A stretch of 64,000 bases of DNA from Siphonodentalium dalli. Taxonomy: Eukaryota > Mollusca > Scaphopoda > Gadilida > Siphonodentaliidae. The notes beneath the pieces were generated by a model that worked only from the letters and a program-made list of their open reading frames with translations, did not search any database and was not told the DNA's origin. Position numbers and translations under genes: made by a program. Location of the stretch: positions 262,797,863 to 262,861,862 of the forward strand of contig CP136064.1 in NCBI GenBank assembly GCA_032622095.1, written 5' to 3'. Of this stretch, positions 1 through 10,473 are shown piece by piece; position 1 is the stretch's first letter, and every line of letters starts with the position of its first letter.

Positions 1-648
1 CCTGACATATTACCCACCCCCCCCCCCACCACCACGTTCTCAAACCCCGTTCTGCATATCCATTCCGATTTGTCACCAAATGCTGAGATTTTTTATAAAG
101 CAAGTTTTCAAACTGCTGTTTAATATTCATCGTAGTAGTAAATGGGCATTGAAACACAATCGCTCTTTATCGTTGATGATCCGGCTGACAACAATTCAAA
201 ACCTGCTAAAATAATTATTCGATATCTTGCGAATTTACTAATATGTTCGGTCTCATATTTGCTGGGGGAAAATTCCAATGAGCAGAAACTTACCATGCAC
301 TGGCTCTTGTGGTATACTGGGTATTGGGTATATAAGATACCTGCTGTTCTCAGAGATATTCATGAGTTGAGAAAAACTTCGCGCGCGCATAACACCTCCG
401 CTACCGGCGTCGGTGTCACCAGCACGTGCTCAAGTCCTTCCAACTCACGAATTCCTCGAGACCAGTAGCCAGTAGGCTATATGTAACGATTACGTACCAC
501 GTGCAAAGGTATTATATGGTACCTATAGATACTATCGGGAACCGTTCGAATAATTAATAATTAAAGCACCATATTTTATATATATTATTGGCAACGGGTC
601 AAATAAGTAAAGTACTTTCGTGCATGCAAATGCATGTAGGAATTTCCC
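1..648. other. no supported gene
   Basis: A C-run near position 20-30 is followed by ordinary AT-rich sequence. The open frame at 142-468 (+) has no recognisable domain, no clear splice context and an arbitrary composition, so it is not called. Nothing else is visible. Confidence 0.6.
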
Positions 649-657
649 GGATTGGTC

Positions 658-1206
658 AGGGGGGGGGGTCGAAAACAAAATTCAGGCACGTATGGCATTT
701 TTTCCCTTCCGATCATTTTTTGTACACACCCACCCCCACCGCCAATTTTTTTTCCGTTTTCGGCAGTTTTTTCCGACCATTTTTTGACACCCACCCCCCC
801 CCCCTTTTAACACTAAAACAGAGATTTGGGGGGGGATTCACTGTAAACAGCTGTATAAGAATTTATGTGCATACTATTTATCATGGATGTTAACATGGAC
901 ATGTAAATAGGAATGAGTCATTTTGAGGTCATTCGGCCAAAAAAAACATGGCTGCCAGCGGCCATCTTGGATTTCAAAATTTGCACAAAATACAACACGA
1001 TAACTGCCTGCAGTCAGTTTACAGTTAGAATTACATTATTTCTCTCATTCAAAGTGGTTTTGAAGCCCAACTCATTGCCAAAACACTAAAAAACAAGCAG
1101 GAATTGTTTTTTTTAGTTGCGGAAAAAATTGCTTGTTGGTGGCTTTGACCACCCACCCACCCCGGCATACGTGCCGGAATTTGTTTTTTCACCCCCCCCC
1201 CCCCCT
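658..1206. mobile_element. 549-bp non-autonomous DNA transposon (MITE), hAT-like
   Basis: Terminal inverted repeats of about 40 bp are seen: the left end starts AGGGGGGGGG and continues TTCAGGCACGTATGGC, and the right end (about 1164-1206) carries the complement, GGCATACGTGCCGGAAT, ending in a run of C then T. The element is flanked by the 9-bp direct repeat GGATTGGTC at 649-657 and 1207-1215. The exact TSD is 7-9 bp because terminal bases are ambiguous; an 8-bp TSD with CAGGG-type ends would suit hAT, but that family call is inference. No transposase is encoded. The interior holds further G/C runs and one ATGGCTGCC/GGCCATCTTGG motif pair (about 950-970) like those seen elsewhere in the window. 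Confidence 0.75.
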
Positions 1207-2819
1207 GGATTGGTCTGGTTCTTATATATCAAGATGTGTACATTATGTGACAATGTCAAGCTACACACAGAAAATGTATTGGGCTAACGTTAAATTCTCT
1301 GTTTATTTCAGGACTTATTTACTTACTATCCTGTTTCTGGATCTGGATATTTTGTGTATAAGCTACGGTACTATACAAGCGGATTCGATCAAAGATTACT
1401 CGTCTGTCGAAACCATTAACGGCTTGGGGATATGAACTTACATGTACAGTATTCCAGCATGGTCTTTCTCGTGTTGCACATCGTTATATTGTGAATATTA
1501 TTGCACGACTGACACCAGCGCGACCGACATAACACCATGTACGACATGAATTCGTCAGTTTATGGTTATTCACTTGGATGGAAATTCTTACTTGTCCTGT
1601 GTTGTGCTTTCAATCAGATGCACACAAAAAAAAACTCGGCATTCATCGGTGTATCGATAATCGGCACTGAAATGATGATGTGTGTTCATCTTGTTGTGGC
1701 AGTTATACATCTGATACATCAGTTATTAATAACGTAATGATAACCTATGAAAATGGTAAATTCCAGATATTCAAGGAGGTGAATATAAAATGGTTTCTCT
1801 CGCGATATGATTTCTTCAGAAGAATTGTCAATCAATGTCCTACAAAACAGTTGCTTCATACAAGCCAAGTTCCTGCATACATATATGCATGAGCCATGAG
1901 TACACTGAATCCAGTTTATGACAGATCATGGAATGATGAAAATATTATTTTTCATATAATATGTTGGGTTTTGTATACATAAATTAATCTTTATGGATCC
2001 ATGGGTTTAATTTCTCCCAGATAAATCATTCCAACATATGCAACAAGTGGCATACATATGTGCATGGATACAAATAAGCTTAGTAATTGCTCATTTCATA
2101 ATATGTCAACAGATAAAATTAATTGCTGTACATGCATGTATTGAATTTATATAATCAGAATCTACAGTATCATGGACTAATTAGAAAACGGATTGCAAAA
2201 ACGCGATATTCTTTCTTATGTGACATTGTATATCACCATGCACAGAGTTCCCTCTATATAATAGCACTGGTACGTAAATGAGCAATTACTAGGTTTAATT
2301 TAATCATATGTACTTTGAGCCGTTTCAAATTTTGCACATCTACATCAGATCACCCTCCAGAATAATGATGTTCGAAGAAGATGTAACCTGACCAAAGTTT
2401 AAAGCCACATAATGTTTGAATATTTTGTTTCCAACATTATCGAGAGCACAAAATCGCAAATTAAGTTGAAATAAAGACATTTCTATTGTATGGTAAAGGG
2501 ATATATAAGCTAACAAAAAAATGGAGCATTTTCGATAACTTTATTCAGGAGACCAATACAAAATATTTTTCTTTAGAGTGAGTAGATGGTCAAGATTCTT
2601 AAAATCAACAACTAATGACATGTCATTTTGTCTTTATTTAAATCGGCATACACTTTTTTTTCTATATGTTTCAGTGTATGTTTCATTTTATTCTGGTTTC
2701 ATATTTGTGAAATTGAATGTTGTTTTCAATTATAATACTTTGACGTTGCAAACATTATGTGAGACTTGAAATAATATTGGTATGTTGTATCTCATCGGAT
2801 GTTAATTTTATAAGGACGC
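1207..2819. other. AT-rich intergenic sequence, nothing recognised
   Basis: Small open frames occur (1133-1435, 1537-1737, 1680-1892, 2578-2769) but none has a recognisable motif or splice context. No tandem repeat or paired inverted repeat was noticed. Confidence 0.5.
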
Positions 2820-2829
2820 CCTAATGTGA

Positions 2830-3372
2830 GGGGAATCGACCCTACGAATGGAGCCTCGATCCGTCCCTGTCAATGCCCAAACACAACGTTGGATTCCAAC
2901 GTTGAGAGAAATGACGTTGGCCAAACGTTGGCCCAACTTCGTATTATTAGTGGAATTCACCGTTGGTTCGACGTCGTTTCAACGTCGGCTGCCCGACGGC
3001 GCCCCACCGTCGGATCGACGTCGAACCACCGTCGAGTCGACGACGGGATCCGACGCCGAGCCAGCGGCAACAGCCATAGTTGGCCCAACGTTGGATTTCA
3101 ACGTTGATAGAAATGACGTTGGCCCAACGTTGGCCCAACGTTGGCCCAACGTCGTATTATAAGTGGAATTCACAGTTGGTTCGACGTCGTTTCAACGTCG
3201 GGTGCCCGACGGCGCACCAACGTCGGCTCGACGTCGAACCACCGTCGAGTCGACGACGGGATCCGACGCCGAGCCAGCGGCAACAGCCATAGTTGGGCCA
3301 ACGTTGGATTCCAACGTTGGCCCAACGATAGAAATGACGTTGGCCCAACGTTGGCCCAACGTGGGTGTGCCT
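2830..3372. repeat. CpG-rich repeat, 213-bp unit in two copies, dense CCAACGTTGG palindromes
   Basis: The segment from GGAATTCACCGTTGG (about 2952) recurs 213 bp downstream as GGAATTCACAGTTGG (about 3165). Both copies are rich in GTCGACGTC-like and AACGTTGGCCCAACGTTGG palindromes. The region is sharply more GC- and CpG-rich than its surroundings and is open in several frames on both strands only because TA-containing stop codons are rare. A diverged relative with the same GTTGG/CCAAC grammar lies at about 41655-41905. It is probably a MITE or satellite-like repeat rather than a gene. Confidence 0.75.
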
Positions 3373-3564
3373 TCTGGGTGGAGCATTCGGACCACACTTC
3401 GTAACAAGAAATACATTAGAAGAGAAATGATTCCTGGATCAGCAGACAGTAACTGACTTCTGACCGCTTCGGACGTCTTCTATCATACTTGGTAGAATAT
3501 GTCTTGATTTCTGCTCGAATGTGTACTATTCGAAATTTTAAGGATAAAACCTTGCAAATATGTG

Positions 3565-3633
3565 AATGTTATGAGAACCAAACGTTATCACGGTGTCGAT
3601 GATGCGGATTTTTATGGTAAGGTCATGGACATT
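3565..3633 (+). pseudogene. decayed copy of an oxygenase exon (relic of exon at 9006-9120)
   Basis: The read NVMRTKRYHGVDDADFYG, followed in the DNA by a GGTAAGGTCATGGACAT context, matches NVMRTNWYPAVDEADFGG and its donor context GGTAAGATTATGGACAT at about 9070-9137. Similarity continues past the donor into intron sequence, which argues for genomic duplication rather than retrocopying. The 5' part of the exon and its acceptor are not recognisable, and no other exon of this copy was found. It stops just before the Helitron at 3727. Confidence 0.65.
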
Positions 3634-3766
3634 ATATCGTCTGGGGATAAGATTTTCGTCAACGTGACTTAACCATAAACGGAATATTAACCCTGTTTAT
3701 ATTAAATGGATTATCCCATACAGTTATCGATATATATATTTTGAGACTTCCGTATATATGTATATA

Positions 3767-4559
3767 TCTATTATATATTTTGGGAGATCTGTGTGTTTGT
3801 GTGTGTGTGTGAGTGTGTGTGTGTTCGCGATGGACTCGAACACAGCTGGACCGATTTCGCCAAACTTGGTACGGACACGTAATTCGACCCGGGAACGAAC
3901 ATGGGCCTATTGATTTTCAGATCCGAGGTCATCTTTTCACGTGCCGATGTCAAATCTGTTTTTACGCTGTGTTACGGGACTTTCATTTGAGTTCGGTGCT
4001 TACAAATCGATTCGAAACAGCGCGAATAATAAAATGCCAGTCATAATAATGACACTTTGAGAATCTTTCGTGTTTCCTCTTTCCAACGATTTATAATGCG
4101 TATGTATCCGTTTTAGTTATCTGCCTCAATTATCAAGAAGTGGTACTATCTTCCATCAGGATAAAAACAATGCGTAACTTCTATGACGTCGTTAGAGGTC
4201 ATAACGTTAGATCACGTTAACGCTTAAACGGCCGATGCATTTGACTGTTTCAGACGTCTTGGCGATATCTCGGGCACCGATGGTAATTTATCTTTACGTT
4301 GAAACTTGGTAATTAATGAGCGTGTGTATATGAGGCGCGTTTATACACTTGAGTGGAAATCAAATCGGGTTAAACTGGCGGATTTGTACGGACGAAATTT
4401 GATGCATAGGGTATCTCGGTATCCGCTGGGCCGATTTCCCGGTATCCGCTGGGCGATTTCCACCATTTTTGGGGTGTTGGTGTTTGACCCCATCTGACCT
4501 TGACCTTCAAAATGGTCAATTCAAGGTCAAAGCCCGGACGAAGTCGGGTCACCTTCTAG
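3767..4559 (+). mobile_element. Helitron nested inside another Helitron
   Basis: The 5' end is A|TCTATTATATATTTTGGGAG at 3767. The 3' end has an imperfect hairpin CCCGGACGAAGTCGGG (4533-4548), a short spacer and CTAG at 4556-4559 followed by T. The sequence on either side (TTTTGAGACTTCCG before, the conserved Helitron body after) belongs to one outer element, so the nesting is visible directly. The interior contains TGACCTTGACC and TCAAGGTCA motifs and the phrase GGTATCCGCTGGGC, which also occur in the right-hand Helitron array. It is non-autonomous. Confidence 0.85.
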
Positions 4560-4851
4560 TATATATATATATGTGTGTGGGTACTTCATGGAATCAAAAA
4601 CGCGTGTACAGATTGAGCTCAAACTTCCTATGTAAGTGTAAAATTCCACCGACACCGCCGTGGTCGCGTTTTGGAGAAGCTCAGATCACCCGTTCTCCAA
4701 ACTCAGTCACAAAAAACGGCACTGCGGTGGTTAAGACATCAACGATCTTTATATTGACCTTATACGGAGGTGTTAACAATCAACGCTCTTTATTGCAATG
4801 GACGTGGCTAAACGACTGACCCCATGCGTCCGAAATGCGTTATCTTGGAAT

Positions 4852-5245
4852 CGGGTGGAGCTATCGACTTGAAATTTGCTATGTGAATGTATCTTGCCCC
4901 GGATACAAATATTATCCGGTCGCCGAGTCCGTGCGACGCCCGTACAGCGCGTGCGCAGACGAGATCTCGGAAACGGGTGGAGCTATCGACTTGAAATTTG
5001 GTATGTGAATGTATCTTGCCCCGGGTACGAATTTTATCGGGTCGCCGAGCCCGTGTGACGCCCGTACAGCGCGTGCGCAGACGAGATCTAGGAAACGGGT
5101 GGAGCTATCGACTTGAAATTTGCTATGTGAATGTATCTTGCCCCGGATACGAATTTTATCGGGTCGCCGAGCCCGTGCGACGCAAGCTTCGCGCATGCGC
5201 AGACCAGATCTCGGAAACGGGTGGAGCTATCAACTTGAAATTTGG
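4852..5245 (+). repeat. 122-bp minisatellite, three full copies plus a partial one
   Basis: CGGGTGGAGCTATCGACTTG begins at 4852, 4974 and 5096, and a near copy (CAACTTG) at 5218, so the period is 122 bp. The open frames at 4876-5058 (+) and 4912-5196 (-) are by-products of this repeat and have no coding support. It lies wholly inside the outer Helitron, just before its 3' hairpin. Confidence 0.85.
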
Positions 5246-5320
5246 TTAAATTAAAAAAATGTCATGTTTCTGAAACAAAGCCATGAGACGAATGCCGCCA
5301 GTGGCGGGCCAACCTGCTAG

Positions 5321-5692
5321 TAAAATATATATTAGAATGGTCTAGTATTCATTTGGGGATGTAAAGGATAAACATATATGCACAGACGACAACAAGACCG
5401 TGTGATAATATAAGTGCAGACTACATATTCATTGACGGGAGATATTTAGATAATAAGTTCAACATGGTTGTTTGTTGAACTTATCTGTTGAACTGATCAT
5501 CTGAACATTTTAAGGGAACTATTAGTCAATGAAATTTAGTATAGAAAGTGTTAAACTATTTGAATCGGCAGTTAACAAAGAACCCGATTTAGACAGCATA
5601 GCGCTGGTATGATACATTTTGTATCTGAACCATGAACTTTCTTTCTTATTCAATGTGCGGAGACGGCTAGGCCTGCCATATGAGTGATAACA
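5321..5692. other. no feature recognised
   Basis: This is AT-rich spacer between the Helitron 3' end and the next inverted-repeat element. I see no gene or repeat. Confidence 0.5.
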
Positions 5693-6128
5693 ACGATCTT
5701 ATATCGATAATATGTGACCCGCCATTTCAAATCCAGTCGTAAGTCAGCGTAAGTCGGGATTTGTTTACCCTGTGCCAATGCATTCTCTTATATATGCGAG
5801 TCGACCATAGGTCGCATCGCATATATAAGAGAATGCATTGGCCTAAACAATTTTTTACAATTTTAATAATTTTGTCTTGTATTCTTTAACAATTTTATAA
5901 TTTCACCCATACAGAGCCCTAGACAAACATGAGCAGACGACACTCTTATATATGATTCTATAAATGTGTGGGGCTTTACTTTATGTCCTAAACATTGTAA
6001 GAAACATTTATTTTGTTTAAATGATAAAAAATTATTGCGAGGCGAGGCGACCTTGGCACAGGGTAAAAACATCCCGACTTACGACTGGATTTGATATGGC
6101 GGGTCACATATTATCGATATAAGATCGT
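5693..6128. mobile_element. 436-bp inverted-repeat element
   Basis: The left arm starts ACGATCTTATATCGATAA and runs to about 5780; the right arm (about 6050-6128) is its complement ending TTATCGATATAAGATCGT, giving about 75-80 bp of TIR. The left arm differs by an internal 10-bp duplication (GTAAGTCAGC type). The interior carries the hairpin unit TGCCAATGCATTCTC...GAGAATGCATTGGC (5777-5841) shared with the TTAA MITE family. Target duplications are not clear. Confidence 0.7.
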
Positions 6129-6670
6129 CTCCAGCTATTGGAAATGCAGGAGTTGTGAAATTCACAAAATTGATGGTATGTTCTGAGCAATTATGTTGAC
6201 TTGTGTTTTGTCCTCTGTGTATTTCCATGTTTAGTTTTCCTCCCATTGAATACAGTTATCAATCCAACTGGTCTCCAAACTATAACAGACGAACTTAGAC
6301 TCGGTATAACGAGTGTCCATGTGGTTTTAATCTCAGATGTTTTAACTGGGTGTGACGGATCGGCCATATATTTCACTACAGGGCCATCTTAACTCGAGAT
6401 GAAACCATCAATATTATTTATATATCCTTTCCAATATATGGTACATATCATATCCATGCTGTGACCTGGATGTTGAAATTTAATAAATAATTGTGAGTTA
6501 AATATTTACATAAGACAAGACGGTGTCTATCTCAGACATGTTGTCTGAAAAGATACAATTGATCTAGTTGAAATGTTCACTCACAGTAAATATTGTTCAA
6601 AGGGAAAAGGGTTTGTGCACTCACCTGTCATTTTTACTCACAACTGAAATATGCTCACAATGTCTTTAAG

Positions 6671-6784
6671 GTATGGCCACAGGAAGTGAAGCAATTCGAG
6701 AAGGCACACAGAGACCTCTTCAAACAAGCAGCGGACCTTAGCTACCGCGTTGTCGACACAATTTCATTGAATTTCAACAAAGAG
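6671..6784 (+). CDS. oxygenase exon a (38 codons)
   Basis: The acceptor is CTTTAAG before 6671 and the donor is GAG|GTAAGAA at 6785. It encodes VWPQEVKQFEKAHRDLFKQ and then ADLSYRVVDTISLNFNKE. In IPNS-like proteins this is the WP...F..A...LF..A..LS.RV...I...L helix that precedes the double-stranded beta-helix core. Both borders are phase 0. The acceptor lacks a strong pyrimidine tract, so the start could be slightly different. Confidence 0.75.
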
Positions 6785-7392
6785 GTAAGAATTTATCTAT
6801 ATAAAAGGCAAGTATGTATCTGTGTTTGTATCTGTGTGTATCTGTCACGATTTTGGCACGTTTAAAAATACATCACACCCATATCCGATTGCGCCAAAAT
6901 TTCCTTCCTGAGGCATAATTATATTATAATACGACGCGAACAATTTCAAACCAATCGGTATTATATAAGACAACATGAGACATCCCAAATGTTATCATGG
7001 TGATATTTTCAGGACAAAGTCTGCGCACCGTTTGTCGGTTTCTTTATATCGATATCAGCAGTACAGTGGTGACGATATTTTCCTACATGAAATGTTTGTC
7101 ACCCGTACCTTTTCACCTCTTGTGACTTAAAGGGACATAATATATGAGCAAAAAGAGCCTTCATTAGCAGCTTAGAAAATATGTAGGGAATTTGGTTCAC
7201 ATTGCTCACGTGGCCAGGGGAATGTCATGGGATAGGCGCCTTCGACCTCAGATGATTTAAAGGATGACTTATAAACTGCGAATAATAAAGAGCGTTTATT
7301 ATCATCTCAGAAAATATGTGGGATAATTGGTGCACGGAGGTAACAAGACATGGGAAATATCAGTTAGGTGCCGTTGTCACCAAATAGCTTAA
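6785..7392 (+). other. intron of the oxygenase gene, no further feature
   Basis: A possible Helitron-like 5' start (A|TCTATATAAAAGGC at 6796) is present, but no matching hairpin-CTAG end was found. The rest is unremarkable. Confidence 0.4.
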
Positions 7393-7769
7393 CCCTTTAC
7401 CCAACAAACCGGCCAAAAACGCCCAAATAAAGCTTCAACAGCCTAAAATATCTTCGGTCTGTCTCAATAACACCATACAAATATGGATATCGTTGGAACC
7501 GGTTCATTGACCACATTGTGATGGTTACAGTTATGCCCTGTGCCAATGCATTCTCTTATATATGCGAGTCGACCATAGATCGCCTCGCATATATAAGATA
7601 ATGCATTGGCCTAAACAACACTTTTTACCATTTTTTCTTACAACAATTTTATAATTTTTCTTACATTTTTATCATTTTTAATATGTTAAGCCAATGCATT
7701 CTCTTATATATGCGAGGCGACCTATATATAAGAGAATGCATTGGCACAGGGCCGTTGTTGGGTAAAGGG
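7393..7769. mobile_element. TTAA MITE (piggyBac-like ends), copy 1
   Basis: TTAA target duplications at 7389-7392 and 7770-7773 flank TIRs CCCTTTACCCAACA and TGTTGGGTAAAGGG. CCC(T/Y)TT-type ends with a TTAA duplication are typical of piggyBac-group elements; the family is inferred from the ends alone. The interior has two hairpin units built on TGCCAATGCATTCTC and TTATATATGCGA (7541-7605 and 7690-7746). A second full copy lies at 44228-44619, with nearly the same interior. Confidence 0.88.
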
Positions 7770-7987
7770 TTAAATGCACTAATAATACCCATGATGATTC
7801 GTATCTTATTGGGGATGTACTCATAAATATTCCCGTTTCTGTTGGAACATGACTTTTCCATGTGACTAATCCACTGTATATTCTGCTCCCATTTAGCACA
7901 GTCTATCTATCTGCATATGGAGTCGCGAAGGAACAATACATAAGTACTATATATCACAATAATTTGTTTTGTGAAAACTCCATAATT

Positions 7988-8370
7988 GCAAACGCTTTTT
8001 GTTATCAACCGCTATTGGTTGACGGAATCATGGACGCCCTTTATATGAGGCGGTCATTGGAATATTTCCCTGACTGACAACAATAAAAAACGTGTTAAAA
8101 CTTCCTCCGTTGAAAGTCGATACGTGGTCTGCATTGATCCGCTCCACGCACATATTGATTTGGTTGTAACTGGTCCAAATTCGTTGCTCTTCTAAGACTT
8201 TCAGGCAAAACTATAAGCCTCGCTATTCCACTATGGTACATTTCAAACGCTTTTTGTGGTCAACCACTATTGGTTGACGGAATCATGGACGCTCTTTATA
8301 TGGGGCGGTTATTGGAATAGGCCTGGTTGAAAAAATTCAAGACAAATTCAAACTTCCTCTTTTGAGAGTC
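7988..8370 (+). repeat. 258-bp diverged direct duplication
   Basis: AAACGCTTTTTGTTATCAAC (about 7990) and AAACGCTTTTTGTGGTCAAC (about 8248) start two related segments. Both continue with ATTGGTTGACGGAATCATGG and then AAACTTCCTC...GAGAGTC/GAAAGTC, and the similarity then fades. It lies in the intron between exons a and b. Confidence 0.7.
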
Positions 8371-8399
8371 CATATCTGGTCACAAAGATCTCATATTGA

Positions 8400-9005
8400 T
8401 GGTTTCATGAGCCCGATCTAAAATGTTCTGGTGTATAATGCCTACGGGTGATGGTTTTATGGTGCCAGTAGTAATAGTACATGAGCTGGTAGGACCCCTC
8501 GTGCACCCCACCCCACTACTTAACTTCTTTTGGTATTTTTATGTACCCGAATATGTACCTGTCAGGAAAAATGATGTTAACAGCAAATATTTTGGATCCT
8601 GTTTACCTACTGGGTCAAAGTTTAGCCATTTCATTGGTGACCTTTCATTGATGATGTCACCAGAGGTAAAAAGGTCATGCAACGGCGATGAAAACACAAA
8701 TATAATAGTCTGGGATATGATATGGTACCCCTGCACCCCAGACACAGGACTTAACTTTACCCCACTCATTTTCTTCCTTATTTTTTCCCTCAACTTGAAA
8801 AAAAAATGGCCGTTTCCACACGAGATAAGATGGCGTCCAACATGGCCGCCATATTTAGACAAGGCAATATAAATCAGTTTGATGCAAATTATTAAGATAA
8901 CATCTTGACAAGTGTATATAAATGTATATATTATCTGGTTTCACCATATTTCAAAAAGTATTTTCGTCTGTAAGTATCAATGACGGTATTTTGTACCTCT
9001 TGCAG
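8400..9005 (+). other. intron sequence with a GCCGCCAT repeat motif
   Basis: The longest open frame (8423-8872, +) has no recognised domain and seems to be chance. AAGATGGCGTCC and ATGGCCGCCAT at 8827-8852 belong to the window-wide ATGGC/GCCAT repeat family. No exon is supported before 9006. Confidence 0.5.
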
Positions 9006-9120
9006 GACCGACATTTCATGAGGAATTACCACACCCCACTAGAGAAACAAGACGACATTCAATGTGGGAATGTAATGAGAACCAACTGGTATCCTGCTGT
9101 CGACGAGGCCGATTTCGGTG
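9006..9120 (+). CDS. oxygenase exon b
   Basis: The acceptor is CCTCTTGCAG before 9006 and the donor is GGTG|GTAAGAT at 9121. It encodes DRHFMRNYHTPLEKQDDIQC and GNVMRTNWYPAVDEADFG, the strand corresponding to F...H....N...LR..YYP in IPNS-like oxygenases, leading to the first iron-ligand strand. It starts in phase 0 and ends in phase 1. A decayed duplicate lies at about 3565-3633. Confidence 0.8.
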
Positions 9121-9429
9121 GTAAGATTATGGACATAATATAATAGAAGTTAAATGAATAATATAACCATTTACTACACTACAGTGCCTCACCAACTAAA
9201 GTTACATTCACTGACACATTGTAGCAAACCATCGTGGCATCTGGTAAGGCGAACAATAGATACAGCGATGGAAGACATACTCGCTATTTCCGAAACTCAT
9301 CACTCAAAATATTGCATCAGATATCCACGTATATTTAGTGAAACGAAAATAATTCGAAAGCATAATACGACTGGGACGAAACATTAACCTGCGCCAGCTT
9401 GTTCTCCCGAAAATCTGAAGGTTCTCTGC

Positions 9430-9600
9430 TTATACTATAACTTGTTTTATGTAGGCAATCTGCTTAGAATCGCCTCATTTTGAGTCGATACAATGTGCTG
9501 AAATGAGAGCGTTTTAGTCACATTATCGACTTATAATGAGGCCATTATAAGCAGATTTAATGACACAAATAAACCAACTCACGACTTTTCGGGTGTACGC
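9430..9600 (+). repeat. dispersed repeat, copy 1 (partner 16140-16310)
   Basis: TTGTTTTATGTAG...AATCTGCTTA...AATCGCCT, GAGTCGATA...TGTGCTGAAA and CCAACTCACGACTTT occur in the same order here and at 16160-16295. The inner part is partly self-complementary (AATCTGCTTA versus TAAGCAGATT), suggesting an old hairpin MITE. Confidence 0.65.
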
Positions 9601-9791
9601 TCTTTAACATTGTGGCCCGCGCCATAAAACAAAATAACGGCTATGACTCCATTATCTGCTTATTCCAGAATCAAATAATCACAGTATGTACCTATTTCTC
9701 ATTATAGGTAGATTATGTGCGTATTTGTGAGATGATATGTTGCCATCCGAGTAACAAAAGTCATGCTTGTGTCACGGTCATCTTCTATTAA

Positions 9792-10017
9792 CCCTTTCAT
9801 GGCGGGATCTGCGCTGGTGCAGCATTAAAGATAAAGTGCATTATCTTGTATATATAACGCGTCTCCCACGGGGAGCCTAACATATATAAGAAATTGGAAT
9901 GGCTTACAGGGTCAATGTATATATTGTTTGGCCAATGTATTATCTTATATACGGGAGATTCGCATATATGAGAATGTATTGGCACAGGGTTTTCGAAAAA
10001 ATTCAGTCATGAAAGTG
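9792..10017. mobile_element. TTAA MITE, 226 bp, short subtype
   Basis: TTAA at 9788-9791 and 10018-10021 flank ends CCCTTTCATG and CATGAAAGTG. The interior has degraded copies of the TATATGCGA / GAATG(C/T)ATTGGCACAGG hairpin seen in the longer TTAA elements. It is closely related to the element at 26639-26866. Confidence 0.8.
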
Positions 10018-10473
10018 TTAAAACTATCTTCCTGAATCCTACAGTTAACATATTGTATTGAATATTAGACAAAACGTCCGGTATGCAGATTGAATAGTAA
10101 TGGCATCGATTACTCCCGAGACCGATGATACATGTTGATGAAATTCATCTATGAACCTCCTATTATGTTGAAATTAATTTTTTTAAAGTACAAGTATGTG
10201 TGAAATGTAGGTCTGTGGTACGTTGTGCATAATTAATAGGCATAATTCACCCCTCCGATCAAATTGGATATATATGATGAGTATCAGTTAACAGGAGGGT
10301 ATGAATCCTACGTAGGCCAACCTCCGAAAAGAACCCGCATTGCTCGTACCATACAAGAATGTTGAAACTCGTTCATTGGACCCACATCGCAAAACTTATT
10401 CCTTAATTCTGAGCATTCGGTTCTGAATATCCAGTTAAGGGATCCTTTCGATATTTCTACTCTCAATTCACAG

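Larger units (their letters stand above)
3727..5320 (+). mobile_element. Helitron (non-autonomous), interrupted by a second Helitron
   Basis: The 5' end reads A|TCGATATATATATTTTGAGA at 3727. The 3' end has the hairpin CCGCCAGTGGCGG (5295-5307), a 9-nt spacer and CTAG at 5317-5320, followed by host T: the standard Helitron hairpin-CTRR terminus with A^T target and no target duplication. Removing the inserted element (3767-4559) leaves about 801 bp. That matches the 796-bp element at 49780-50575 on the other strand, including shared text around GGAGAAGCTC...CACCCGTTCTCC (about 4674-4700). It carries a 122-bp minisatellite near its 3' end and encodes no Rep/helicase. Confidence 0.85.

Noticed and set aside
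142-468. 108-codon open frame (+)
   Set aside because: No domain, no homologous-looking motif and no consistent splice context; expected by chance.
2826-3456. Many overlapping open frames on both strands
   Set aside because: They arise because the CpG-rich repeat is poor in stop codons; the same bases are open in several frames and the peptides are repetitive.
6796-7392. Helitron start TCTATATAAAAGGC
   Set aside because: No hairpin plus CTRR end could be paired with it, so no element is called.
8423-8872. 149-codon open frame (+)
   Set aside because: No recognisable motif; contains the ATGGCGTCC/GGCCGCCAT repeat text and lies in an intron of the oxygenase gene.
9637-9692. NGYDSIICLFQN read as the missing iron-site exon
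   Set aside because: It resembles the family text loosely but lacks the His and Asp ligands and good splice sites; the true exon with GEHCDW was found at 10474-10559.
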